A stretch of 64,000 nt of DNA from the NCBI GenBank assembly GCA_964459445.1, contig CAYWMP010000005.1, forward strand, positions 13,331 through 77,330, read 5' to 3'. Origin of the DNA: CAYWMP01 sp964459445 (lineage in GTDB: Bacteria > Desulfobacterota > DSM-4660 > Desulfatiglandales > HGW-15). A program made the position numbers and the translations under genes. The notes below the pieces were generated by a model, which was given only the letters and a program-made list of their open reading frames with translations, was not told the origin of the DNA and did no database searches. Numbering within the stretch: position 1 is the stretch's first letter; each line of letters opens with the position of its first letter. This document shows positions 33,480 to 41,822 of the stretch, piece after piece.

Positions 33480-34254
33480 ACATACTCTACAAAGAAAGAC
33501 TCTCGCACTCTTTGGCCTGACGTTTGGCGTGATTCTTTTTTCCGCTGCAAAGACCCTCGCCTTCGATCCGCAGACCTTGGTGCAGGCGGCCATTGACTAC
33601 TATCGGGGAAAAGCCTCCATTGCCACCGTGGATATGACCATACAGCGCCCTTCCTGGAAAAGGACCATGACGATTAAGGCCTGGACCAAGGGGCAAAGGG
33701 ACAGCATCTTTACCATTACCGCCCCTCCGAAAGATAAGGGGAACGGGACCCTTAAAAGGGGTCGGGAGATGTGGACCTACAACCCCAAGGTCAATCGCGT
33801 CATTAAACTGCCCCCCTCAATGATGTCTCAAGCCTGGATGGGGTCCGACTTTTCAAATAATGATCTCGCAAAATCCGATAGTATCATAGAAGAATACACC
33901 CACGAGTTCGTTGGAACAGAGACCCATGAGGGCAAAAAGGTCTTTATTATAAAATCCATGCCCAAACCGGATGCCCCGGTCGTCTGGGGTATGCAGAGGC
34001 TCAAGATCCGGGAGGATAGAATACTCCTGAGCGAGGAATACTATGATGAAGATCTCCAACTCGTGAAGGCCATGACCGGTTTTGATATACAAATGCTGGG
34101 AGGCAGACTCTTCCCAAAAAAATGGAAGATGCATAAGGCGGATGTAGAGAACGAGTACACCCTGCTCAATTACAGGGGACTCGAGTTCATGGACAAGGAT
34201 GAACTGTCGGATCGTCTTTTCACCCTGTCGGCCTTGAGGAATCTCAGGAGGTAA
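33469..34254 (+). CDS. LolA-like outer-membrane lipoprotein-sorting protein
   Basis: 261 residues with a signal peptide (LALFGLTFGVILFSAAKTLA). The mature part has the half-barrel pattern of the LolA/LolB superfamily, in the branch annotated as outer membrane lipoprotein-sorting protein: DMTIQRPSWKRTMTIKAWTKGQRDSIFTI, a MWTYNPKVNRVIKLPPSMM motif, and the long C-terminal strands ending in TLSALRNLRR. Such proteins carry lipids or lipid-modified cargo across the periplasm. It overlaps the TetR gene by 11 bp, with GAGG before the ATG at 33469. Confidence 0.85.
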   Translation: MSHKHTLQRKTLALFGLTFGVILFSAAKTLAFDPQTLVQAAIDYYRGKASIATVDMTIQRPSWKRTMTIKAWTKGQRDSIFTITAPPKDKGNGTLKRGREMWTYNPKVNRVIKLPPSMMSQAWMGSDFSNNDLAKSDSIIEEYTHEFVGTETHEGKKVFIIKSMPKPDAPVVWGMQRLKIREDRILLSEEYYDEDLQLVKAMTGFDIQMLGGRLFPKKWKMHKADVENEYTLLNYRGLEFMDKDELSDRLFTLSALRNLRR

Positions 34255-34260
34255 AGTGCC

Positions 34261-35511
34261 TTGGTATCCATAGACGTCAAGATGGCCTGGCGCAATATGT
34301 GGCGCAATCCCAGGAGATCCATCCTGACAATGCTGGCCATTTCTTTCGCCTGTACCCTCCTGGTTTTTATGTTGTCATGGCAGTTCGGCTCCTATGATGC
34401 CATGATCAATGCCGCGGTAGGCATTCACACCGGACACCTTCAGGTGCAGGCCAAAGGATACCAGGACAAACGGAGCATGCGATTGGTGGTGCCCGACCCA
34501 GCCTCTGTGGGGGCCATTTTGGATAAGACGGCAGGGGTTGCCTCCTACACCTTTCGCGCCAACGCCTTTTCCCTGGTCTCATCGGAAGAGAGGACCTACG
34601 GTGCTATTGTGATTGGCATTGACCCCATGGGAGAGGCAAATGTATCCACCCTGGAAAGCATGGTTCGGAAGGGGAGTTATCTTTCCCCCGAGGATGATAA
34701 TCATGCGTTGGTTGGAAGGCTTCTGGCCAAAAATCTCCGGGTGGACCTGGGCGATGAGTTGATCATACTGGGGCAAGGAAGAGATGGATCGATCGCCGCG
34801 ACGGTCGTCAAAATAAAGGGGATTTTTGGCTCGGGGCAGGACGAATTTGATCGCAGTTCAATGCAAATTCCCCTAAAAACCTTTCAAGAGGTTTACGCCA
34901 TGTACGGTGCCGTCCATGAAGTGGTCACTAACGGCATGACTCTCGACCATGTTCAGCAAATAAAGCGGGACGTGGCTTCCGGTATAGAAGGCCTCGATGC
35001 CAAGGTTCGGTTGGTGACCCTGGATTGGATGGAACTCATGCCGGGTTTGGTAGAGGCCATACAGATGGATCTGGTGAGCGGATTCATATTTTACATTATC
35101 CTTATCATTGTAGTGGCTTTCAGTATCTTAAACACTTTTCTCATGGCCATTTTTGAACGAACCCGGGAATTCGGCGTTCTCATGGCCATCGGAACGACGC
35201 CGGGTCGATTGACCAAACTCATCATGATCGAATCTGCAAGCATGACCGGGTTGGGCGTGCTCATCGGGATCATCGCCGGCAGCTTGATCACGTGGTATTT
35301 CCAGGTTCACGGTATCCACATCGCAGGGGCCTCCGATCTTCTGCGCCAGTATGGCTTACCGGAGCGGATGTTTCCCCAACTGTCCCTGCTTTCGGTTTCC
35401 GTAGGCTCGGGCATTGTCTTGGTCATCACCATTTTGACAGCCCTTTACCCGGCATTCAAGGTCCGACGACTCCGTCCCATCGAGGCCATGGCCTCGGTGT
35501 ATAATGTGTAA
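34261..35511 (+). CDS. ABC transporter permease, FtsX/LolE type (first copy)
   Basis: 416 residues. An N-terminal transmembrane helix after KMAWRNMWRNPRRSILTM, a periplasmic MacB-PCD-like domain (about 45-260) and three C-terminal helices with AIFERTREFGVLMAIGTTPG between helices 2 and 3 show the type VII ABC (MacB/LolCDE/FtsX) architecture. The TTG start at 34261 is supported by AGGAGG at 8 bases and by a 6-bp distance to the upstream stop. It probably pairs with the second permease (35821-37044) and the ATPase (37118-37807). Confidence 0.92.
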   Translation: MVSIDVKMAWRNMWRNPRRSILTMLAISFACTLLVFMLSWQFGSYDAMINAAVGIHTGHLQVQAKGYQDKRSMRLVVPDPASVGAILDKTAGVASYTFRANAFSLVSSEERTYGAIVIGIDPMGEANVSTLESMVRKGSYLSPEDDNHALVGRLLAKNLRVDLGDELIILGQGRDGSIAATVVKIKGIFGSGQDEFDRSSMQIPLKTFQEVYAMYGAVHEVVTNGMTLDHVQQIKRDVASGIEGLDAKVRLVTLDWMELMPGLVEAIQMDLVSGFIFYIILIIVVAFSILNTFLMAIFERTREFGVLMAIGTTPGRLTKLIMIESASMTGLGVLIGIIAGSLITWYFQVHGIHIAGASDLLRQYGLPERMFPQLSLLSVSVGSGIVLVITILTALYPAFKVRRLRPIEAMASVYNV

Positions 35512-35680
35512 TTCTATGGATTGAGGGATTAAGGAATTGGGGAATTTAGGGATTGAGGCAATTGAAAATTATCAGGGAAATGGCATAAGCGATTCATGAA
35601 TTCGAGCGGACAGAAACCGAAAATCCTATTTAAAAAATCATTTCAGATGAAGTTCTTAAAAAGGATCTAACGTTGTTGCA
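35512..35680. repeat. Low-complexity GGAATT/GGGATT tract and spacer
   Basis: Bases 35517-35570 consist of degenerate repeats such as GGGATT, GGAATT and GAGGCAATT. A similar tract lies after the second permease at 37046-37105. The rest, to 35680, has no recognisable feature. Confidence 0.5.
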
Positions 35681-35806
35681 GGCTGATCAAAAACATTTAT
35701 CCCGCCGCTTGGCGGGACGAAATCCCGAGGAGTGAGTCGTACATGTCAGTACATCGCAACGACGAGGGATGAGGGTAACGCCGTAGATGGATGTTTTTCA
35801 TCAGCC
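35681..35806. repeat. Palindromic extragenic repeat inserted before the second permease
   Basis: A 126-base element with terminal inverted repeats GGCTGATCAAAAACAT and ATGTTTTTCATCAGCC (15 of 16 pairing). Inside are a short CCCGCCGCTTGGCGGG hairpin and GTACATGTCAGTAC. It ends 15 bases before the ATG at 35821, so the operon's transcript carries this structure in the gap between the two permease genes. Confidence 0.75.
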
Positions 35807-35820
35807 TGATAGAGGAAAAA

Positions 35821-37044
35821 ATGTACTTCCAATTGGCCTGGCGCAACATCTGGAGAAACCCCCGAAGAACCATGGTCATCATGACTGCGGTCATCATTGG
35901 CGTTTGGAGCATGATCTTCCTGGGCGCCCTGATGCGTGGAATTGCCGATCAGATGGTGAGGAACGGCATTGCTACACTGACAGGCCATATCCAGGTGCAT
36001 CAGACCGGCTTTCGCAACGACCCAGTCATTGAAAACAGCATGACCGAAGCGGAACGGATTATTGACGCCCTCAAAAATAATCTTCCGCCGGGGTCCATGT
36101 GGACCGCCCGAGTGCGTGTGAATGCCATTGCCAGTAATGCACGACATTCCATGGGGGTCACCCTGGTGGGAACCGAGCCCGAAAAAGAAGCTCAAATATC
36201 CTTTATCGGACAAGCGGTAACCGAGGGGCGTTATCTTAAGCCCGATGATAAATTCGGTATTGTGGTTGGAAAGGCCTTGGTGGATAAGTTCGAGACAAAA
36301 CTTGGGCGGAAGCTGGTGCTTATGTCTCAGGATACGGATCGTGAAATCGCTTCCAGGGCCTTCCGCATTGTGGGGATTTTCCGTGCTGAAATGGAAGCCA
36401 CGGAAAAACGTTTCGTCTTTGTAACCATGCCGGCCGCGCAGCAGATGCTCAAATTAGAAAGGGGTATTTCTGAAATCTCCATTTTACTGCCCCTTCACCA
36501 AATGGCCGAAGCGGTGTCACAGTCCCTTCGCGCCGCTCTGCCGGCCGAGGGATATGAAATCCATACCTGGCGGGAATTGCTGCCCTTCATCATAGCCGTG
36601 CTTGGGATGTATGATGCCTTTATCTTTTTGTGGTTTTTGGTGGTCTTTATTGCCATGGGTTTTGGCATCGTGAACACCACCCTCATGGCGGTTTTTGAAC
36701 GGATAAGGGAGTTCGGTTTGCTCAAGGCCTTGGGCATGAAACCCTTTTGGATCATCAAAGAAGTGCTTACGGAATCCTTTTTTCTCCTAATCCTGGGCAT
36801 GCTTATTGGAAACCTATTGGGTCTCCTGAGTGTTTTTGCCCTTGCCGGCGAAGGGATAGACCTATCAGCGCTTTCAAAGGGATTGGAGTTTGCAGGCATG
36901 ACCAGGATCATCTATCCGATACTCCATGCCAAAGACCTATTTGGAGCCAATCTCGTGGTCTTTTTATTGGGGCTCTTGGTAAGTCTCTACCCGGCCGCCA
37001 AGGCCGCCAGGTTCACGCCGGTCGAGGCCATGATACATACGTAG
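35821..37044 (+). CDS. ABC transporter permease, FtsX/LolE type (second copy)
   Basis: 407 residues with the same architecture as the first permease. N-terminal MYFQLAWRNIWRNPRRTMVIM, a periplasmic domain, then helices with AVFERIREFGLLKALGMKPFWI and a final YPAAKAARFTPVEAM. I choose the ATG at 35821 because GAGG sits directly before it; the ATG at 35791 falls in the terminal repeat of the upstream palindromic element. It forms the second half of a heterodimeric transporter with the permease at 34261. Confidence 0.92.
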   Translation: MYFQLAWRNIWRNPRRTMVIMTAVIIGVWSMIFLGALMRGIADQMVRNGIATLTGHIQVHQTGFRNDPVIENSMTEAERIIDALKNNLPPGSMWTARVRVNAIASNARHSMGVTLVGTEPEKEAQISFIGQAVTEGRYLKPDDKFGIVVGKALVDKFETKLGRKLVLMSQDTDREIASRAFRIVGIFRAEMEATEKRFVFVTMPAAQQMLKLERGISEISILLPLHQMAEAVSQSLRAALPAEGYEIHTWRELLPFIIAVLGMYDAFIFLWFLVVFIAMGFGIVNTTLMAVFERIREFGLLKALGMKPFWIIKEVLTESFFLLILGMLIGNLLGLLSVFALAGEGIDLSALSKGLEFAGMTRIIYPILHAKDLFGANLVVFLLGLLVSLYPAAKAARFTPVEAMIHT

Positions 37045-37117
37045 AAGGAATTGAGGGATTGGGGAATTCAGGAATTCAGGGATTAGAAAATTTAGGAATA
37101 TCAGCAAGGAGTGAGCC

Positions 37118-37807
37118 ATGAACATCGTGGAATGTCAGGACATCGCAAAAACCTATCATCAGGGGACCGTGGAAATTCCAGCCCTCAAAGGCGTTACATT
37201 GTCCATTGAAAAGGGGAGTTTCGTAGCCATAGCCGGACCTTCGGGGTCGGGTAAAACCACCATGCTCAATATCGTCGGCGGCTTGGACGAAGCCGATGCC
37301 GGAAGCGTCATCCTAGACGGGGAACACCTGGATCAAATGAGCCAATCTCAGTTGGCCCAACTACGGCTACAGAAAGTCGGCTTTGTTTTTCAGGCCTATA
37401 ATCTCATTCCGGTCCTATCAGCAATAGAAAACGTGGAGTTTGTCATGCTGCTCCAGGGGATTCCCACAACGGAACGGAGAAATCGTGCAAAAGCCACATT
37501 GGATGATGTGGGCCTGGAGGGAAAATATGACAGGCGACCTTCAGAGCTTTCAGGCGGGCAGCAGCAACGGGTGGCGGTTGCCCGCGCTATTGTTTCGAAT
37601 CCCTCGATAGTCTTGGCTGATGAACCTACGGCCAACCTGGATTCCAAGACGGGGCAGGGGCTGTTGGAGATGATGAAAGAAATGAATGAAAAAAGAAATG
37701 TCACTTTCATATTCTCAACCCACGATCACATGGTGATGGAGTATGCCCGAAGACTCATTCAAATAAAAGACGGTCGCGTAGCAGATGATGAGACTAAGGC
37801 AAATTAG
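37118..37807 (+). CDS. ABC transporter ATP-binding protein, LolD/MacB type
   Basis: 229 residues. Walker A GPSGSGKTT, Q-loop FVFQAYNLIPVLSAIENVEF, signature LSGGQQQRVAVARA, Walker B SIVLADEPTANLDSKTG and H-loop STHDHMVM are complete. The sequence after the Q-loop is typical of the MacB/LolD family that drives FtsX-like permeases. GGAG precedes the ATG at 37118. It overlaps the barrel gene by 23 bp, which supports a single transport complex. Confidence 0.94.
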   Translation: MNIVECQDIAKTYHQGTVEIPALKGVTLSIEKGSFVAIAGPSGSGKTTMLNIVGGLDEADAGSVILDGEHLDQMSQSQLAQLRLQKVGFVFQAYNLIPVLSAIENVEFVMLLQGIPTTERRNRAKATLDDVGLEGKYDRRPSELSGGQQQRVAVARAIVSNPSIVLADEPTANLDSKTGQGLLEMMKEMNEKRNVTFIFSTHDHMVMEYARRLIQIKDGRVADDETKAN

Positions 37808-39161
37808 TTTTGCTTTTCTTTTCTCGATACTTCTAATAGTCCACTTCAACCCGGCAGATTTACGGGCCTCGTCCCAATCCCCGGAAGAACCCTCTGTTGC
37901 GTCTGAGAAATCCCCCTCCTCCTCGACCCCCTGGTACGAAAACATTGAAGCGCAGTGGGGAGGCGATATTAAAATAAGAGGCACCGCCTCATGGGTTGAC
38001 GATGAATCCATTTTCCAACCCGTTGGAACGGGAACCTTCTATGACGGAAATGCTGAGGTCCGAATCAAAAACACACTTTTTTTTGGTGCTTCTGGATACC
38101 TTGAAACCCACTATGAAGCCCTGATCTCAGGTGGAGATACCCGGAGCAAGGGGAAAGACCTCGAAGCGCTTTTTCCCGATTTATTCGGGGACAGTGTACT
38201 CCTCCGCCACCCCCTTGAAGATGATCGTCGCTTTTTTGATTTCACCAAGACCATCACGGAGAATGACGAACACACCCTTTACCACCGACTGGATCGTCTG
38301 GCCTTTACCGCCCAGCCTGAATGGGGAGCAATTCGTGTGGGCCGCCAGGCCATAACCTGGGGCAACGGCCTGGTCTTTAATCCTATGGATCTGTTTAACC
38401 CATTTTCCCCGACCGATATCGAGCGCGATTATAAGATAGGGGACGATCTTGTGTTAACTCAGTTTTCGATCAAAGACATGGGCGACCTTCAACTCCTCTA
38501 TGTCCCCAGAAGAAATCCAATCACCAGCGACGTAGAAGGTGAACAAAGCTCTCTGGCTGGGAAGTTTCACTTTGCTGTCGGCGCCACGGAATTCGATTTC
38601 ATGGCCGCCAAACACTTTAAAGATGCAGTAGCAGGAATTGGCGGTACCGGATATCTGGCGGATGCAGCCTGGCGATTGGATGCCACATGGACCCTCCTAG
38701 ACGAGGAGAGCCAGGAGAAGGATTATCTGAGCCTGATTGCCAATGTGGATTATTCTTGGGCCTGGTTTGATAAAAACTTTTATGGTCTTGTGGAGTTTTA
38801 CTATAATGGGTTGGGTGATGACGATTACCCCGCTGTCTTGATTATGCCGGTAGTCTCAGAACGCCTTGACAGGGGTGAATTGTTTGTCCTGGGCCGGGCC
38901 TATCTTAGCGGCCACATCAGGGTGGAACTGCACCCTTTGTTTAATATTTTTTTTACAGTGATCAACAACCTCGAAGATCCCTCGGGTGTTATACAGCCCT
39001 GGGCTACCTGGGATATTGCCCAGGACCTTCAACTCACCTGTGGAGCCAACATCTACTATGGAGGAAATGAAACGGAATTCGGCGGTTTCAAATTGACAGG
39101 CACGGATCTCATTGCCAAACCCGCCGATAACACCTTCCTTTGGCTGACTTATTATTTCTAA
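37785..39161 (+). CDS. Outer-membrane beta-barrel protein of the export operon
   Basis: 458 residues with a signal peptide (ISFAFLFSILLIVHFNPADLRA). The body shows alternating hydrophobic strands with many aromatic residues (for example AIRVGRQAITWGNGLVFNPMDLFNPF) and ends with aromatic TYYF, the usual barrel C-terminus. A conserved-looking PMDLFNPFSPTDIERDYK stretch resembles barrel proteins linked to lipid export in other deltaproteobacteria, but I cannot name the family. It overlaps the ATPase gene and completes an operon that spans both membranes. Confidence 0.8.
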   Translation: MMRLRQISFAFLFSILLIVHFNPADLRASSQSPEEPSVASEKSPSSSTPWYENIEAQWGGDIKIRGTASWVDDESIFQPVGTGTFYDGNAEVRIKNTLFFGASGYLETHYEALISGGDTRSKGKDLEALFPDLFGDSVLLRHPLEDDRRFFDFTKTITENDEHTLYHRLDRLAFTAQPEWGAIRVGRQAITWGNGLVFNPMDLFNPFSPTDIERDYKIGDDLVLTQFSIKDMGDLQLLYVPRRNPITSDVEGEQSSLAGKFHFAVGATEFDFMAAKHFKDAVAGIGGTGYLADAAWRLDATWTLLDEESQEKDYLSLIANVDYSWAWFDKNFYGLVEFYYNGLGDDDYPAVLIMPVVSERLDRGELFVLGRAYLSGHIRVELHPLFNIFFTVINNLEDPSGVIQPWATWDIAQDLQLTCGANIYYGGNETEFGGFKLTGTDLIAKPADNTFLWLTYYF

Positions 39162-39262
39162 GGCAAGCCACTTACCATCACTTGAAATGGCGGCTTGATT
39201 GATGATCCTAAAAGGGTTCTATTGCATATCTCACTAGACTCGAAGAGTCGCAAAGGTAAAAT

Positions 39263-39289
39263 AACCCACCCCGCGCAGCGGGATGGGTT
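39263..39289. terminator. Bidirectional terminator-like hairpin
   Basis: AACCCACCCCGC pairs with GCGGGATGGGTT across a 2-3-base loop, with one bulge; T residues follow on both strands. It lies between the convergent ends of the export operon and the Ada-domain gene. An outer pair, near CTAGACTCGAAGAG (39234) and CTCTTTTCGAGTTTAG (39306), encloses it. Confidence 0.6.
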
Positions 39290-39334
39290 TTGGAAACTAC
39301 TAAATCTCTTTTCGAGTTTAGTCTGCGTTCCCTC

Positions 39335-39580
39335 TCATTCTTTTTGTGATTCCAAGGGTGGTTTGCATGTCTTGCATGGTTCATAGCCCGCCTTGACCGC
39401 ATCTTCCGGGCTGGCGAAAACAATCCGATTATCTTCCTTAATTTTCTTTGCCCAGCGGCATGTAGGTATATGGTATTTCTTAGATTTGGCCGAACCCCAG
39501 AATTCGGTGCTTAAGGCTACAGTGGCAAAGGCCACAATGACTACTAGAATCAAGATTGAAATCAGGCATCGCTTCCTCAT
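39335..39580 (-). CDS. Small exported protein with Ada-type zinc-binding domain
   Basis: 81 residues. An N-terminal signal or anchor (LISILILVVIVAFATVALS) is followed by the metal-binding domain found at the N-terminus of Ada: KYHIPTCRWAKKI, then FASPEDAVKAGYEPCKTCKPP. The three cysteines and the ordered spacing are as in the Ada family, but no DNA-repair domain is attached. The periplasmic location suggests redox or metal binding rather than DNA repair. The start is the first ATG before the signal. Confidence 0.8.
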   Translation of the reverse strand: MRKRCLISILILVVIVAFATVALSTEFWGSAKSKKYHIPTCRWAKKIKEDNRIVFASPEDAVKAGYEPCKTCKPPLESQKE

Positions 39581-40010
39581 AACGTGTCCTCCTTTCGAGC
39601 AATTGGAGTTGTGGATGAGATAACCAGTTGGTAAGGTTGTGCCGTTTCCATTTCAACGCCGAAGTCCCAAACCTTTCCATCCGTTGACCATTGATTTTAC
39701 CTTTCAGTAAAGAGACACGAGAATTGAGATAATCCTCCATGAGCCTTGCGCCCAATGCCTTTTCGAAGATCCCCACTTATCGGTACGCCACATCAAATGG
39801 GACCCACAATGCTACAAGGAAAACTACGTGTTGACCCGAGGCATTCCTATGACATTCTCATTTATAGGCCACTTCATAGCATAGTTCAATGCTTGAAAAT
39901 CACTTAGAAAATACGGATCAAATCTAGGTATTCTGGGGAGAAAGGGCATTTTTGTTCTATTTTTGAACCTATGTTTCCGCCTTCAGAAGATCAGCGATTG
40001 ATTTGAAAGC
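39581..40010. other. Intergenic region upstream of the Phd/VapC pair
   Basis: No supported coding frame or repeat was found in these 430 bases. It is the left flank of the accessory stretch. Confidence 0.3.
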
Positions 40011-40046
40011 TTGACATTTTGGTCATAATGGTCATAATGGTCATAA
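40011..40046 (+). promoter_or_regulatory. Promoter and operator repeats of the Phd/VapC pair
   Basis: TTGACA (40011-40016), 16 bases, CATAAT (40033-40038). Three perfect tandem copies of TGGTCATAA occupy 40020-40046 with 9-base spacing and cover the -10 box. Phd/VapB antitoxins bind such repeats cooperatively, so autoregulation is expected. Confidence 0.65.
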
Positions 40047-40059
40047 ATGGAGGCAAGAT

Positions 40060-40341
40060 ATGGGCAAGAACTTATCGGTGGCTGAAGCAAAAGCCACATT
40101 CTCAGAATGCATCAGACAGGTTGAAGCGGGCTCGACTGTGCTTATAACTAGACATGGGAAGCCTGTTGCCGCATTAGTCCGTCCCAACGATCTTGAACAC
40201 CTTGAGCGTTTGAGAAAATCAGGTCCAGAGAGTGGACTTGCTAGCATTGCAGGTGGTTGGGATGACTCCGAGGAACTGGCCAAGATCCTGGATGATTCTC
40301 GTCGAGTTGGACAACGTGACGTGCCGAATCTAGGAAGCTGA
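40060..40341 (+). CDS. Phd/YefM-type antitoxin
   Basis: 93 residues. The N-terminal DNA-binding half is recognisable: LSVAEAKATFSECIRQVEAGSTVLITRHGKPVAALVRPNDLEHL. The C-terminal half would wrap the toxin. GGAGG lies 6 bases before the ATG. The toxin gene begins 2 bases after its stop. The product neutralises the ribonuclease and represses the operon through the upstream repeats. Confidence 0.9.
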   Translation: MGKNLSVAEAKATFSECIRQVEAGSTVLITRHGKPVAALVRPNDLEHLERLRKSGPESGLASIAGGWDDSEELAKILDDSRRVGQRDVPNLGS

Positions 40342-40343
40342 CA

Positions 40344-40760
40344 ATGGCCTTTCTGTTTGACACGGATGCGATTTCAGAACTCTTACGTCATCGGCCGGCA
40401 AAGGGATATATCCAATGGCTTATGAGTCTGCCTCGCGAAGAACAATTTACAAGCGCCGTTGTGATAGGGGAATTGTACAAAGGGGCCTACCGCTCGAAGG
40501 CCCGCGGACGACATCTATCCAATATAGAAAAACGTATTATTCCTGCAATCACCGTCCTCCCTTATGACACTGATATTGCCAAAATATTCGGTAGAATCTG
40601 TGCCCACCTTGAAGATATAGGCGCTATCCTTCCCGATGCAGACCTTCAGATTGCCGCCACTGCCCTAGGCTATGATTTAGAGCTGGTTACCGGCAATCTT
40701 CGTCATTTCAGAAGAATCGATGGCCTCAAGCTCAAATCCATCCTCGCAGATTCTCGATAA
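40344..40760 (+). CDS. VapC-type PIN-domain toxin
   Basis: 138 residues. PIN acidic residues are seen in FLFDTDAISELL (Asp7), VVIGELYKGA (Glu) and LPDADLQIAATAL (Asp), with the final LVTGNLRHFRRI. VapC toxins are Mg-dependent site-specific ribonucleases that cut tRNA or rRNA. It directly follows the antitoxin, and nothing suggests damage. Confidence 0.92.
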   Translation: MAFLFDTDAISELLRHRPAKGYIQWLMSLPREEQFTSAVVIGELYKGAYRSKARGRHLSNIEKRIIPAITVLPYDTDIAKIFGRICAHLEDIGAILPDADLQIAATALGYDLELVTGNLRHFRRIDGLKLKSILADSR

Positions 40761-40911
40761 AGAAAATGACCAACCACCCGCCTGTTGGATTTCCTGCAAA
40801 TTCGTTCAGGAAAAGTTCCAGCTATGGGAAGCTAAGATAGCTTTCAAAGAGGGCACAGTAGATGCATAATATTCATTAATCAATTGTATCATTCTCAAAT
40901 ATTTTGCCTGC

Positions 40912-40963
40912 TTTACATTCAATTCTTGATTCAATATAAGATGCTAACTACCCTTATAAGGGT
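40912..40963 (+). promoter_or_regulatory. Promoter and palindromic operator of the Panacea/MazF-like pair
   Basis: TTTACA (40912-40917), 17 bases, TATAAG (40935-40940). A perfect 14-base palindrome ACCCTTATAAGGGT lies at 40950-40963, right at or after the predicted start of transcription near 40947. Such placement is typical for self-repression of a toxin-antitoxin operon. Confidence 0.55.
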
Positions 40964-41021
40964 TGTATTGATGATAAAGAAATGCTGCTTTTCTTCCGAT
41001 GTGTGAATAATTATTAGAAAA

Positions 41022-41822
41022 ATGGATTTGGAAAAAGTAAATAACATAATCAAATTCGCCATTGCCGCAGCTGGACGAGAGGATTTTGAAAGCCGCGAGC
41101 TGGGGCCAATTCATTTGGTGAAATATGTATATATTGCAGATTTAGCTTACTCCCAGAGTCATCACGGTGACACTTACACCAACGTAGAATGGAAATTTCA
41201 TCATTTCGGTCCATGGTCGTCAAAAGTCTTTTTACAAATCGAACCAACCATTGAAAGCATCGGAGCCACAGAAAGAAAAATCAGCTCTCCCAAATATGAA
41301 GATGATTTCTATCGATGGTCCATTGATGATGAGGAGCTATATGAGAGCTTGTTTGATGCTTTGCCTTTTGAAATATCAGCGGCCATAAAGAATGCTGTTC
41401 ATACTCACGGTAATGACACAGCCGGACTACTTGATTATGTCTATAAAACCCGGCCTATGCTCCAGGCCGCTCCGGGAGAGGTTCTTTGCTTTGAGTTGTC
41501 TGAAAAAGAAGCAGACCTTCCAGAGGATTACCACCTAGAATCTGAATCACAAAGATCAGCGCTGACGGTAAAAGAAAAAAGGCAAAGGAAAGCAGCCATT
41601 GAAGAACTTAAGGAACGACTAAACACGAGATTGCAGGACAAATTAGCGGTAAGAAGGAAGAAGCGCAAGTATTCCCCCCCGCGCTATGACGCGGTATATT
41701 TTGAAGGCATAAAATGGCTCGATAGTCTTACTGGAGAACCCATTAACCCAGGAGAGGGTGTACTAAAGGTTTCTGAAGGAGTTTGGAAATCACCCTTTAG
41801 AACCAAAGATGAAATACCCTGA
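41022..41822 (+). CDS. Putative Panacea (SocA-like) domain antitoxin
   Basis: 266 residues, soluble. Residues about 10-115 resemble the Panacea/DUF4065 fold: LGPIHLVKYVYIADLAYSQ, GDTYTNVEWKFHHFGPWSSKVF. Known Panacea domains give antitoxins that neutralise many unrelated toxins. A Lys/Glu-rich helical region (about 180-220) and a C-terminal segment (PRYDAVYFEGIKWLDSL) follow. The stop overlaps the next gene by 14 bp, as is common in toxin-antitoxin pairs. The Panacea call rests on motif resemblance. Confidence 0.6.
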   Translation: MDLEKVNNIIKFAIAAAGREDFESRELGPIHLVKYVYIADLAYSQSHHGDTYTNVEWKFHHFGPWSSKVFLQIEPTIESIGATERKISSPKYEDDFYRWSIDDEELYESLFDALPFEISAAIKNAVHTHGNDTAGLLDYVYKTRPMLQAAPGEVLCFELSEKEADLPEDYHLESESQRSALTVKEKRQRKAAIEELKERLNTRLQDKLAVRRKKRKYSPPRYDAVYFEGIKWLDSLTGEPINPGEGVLKVSEGVWKSPFRTKDEIP

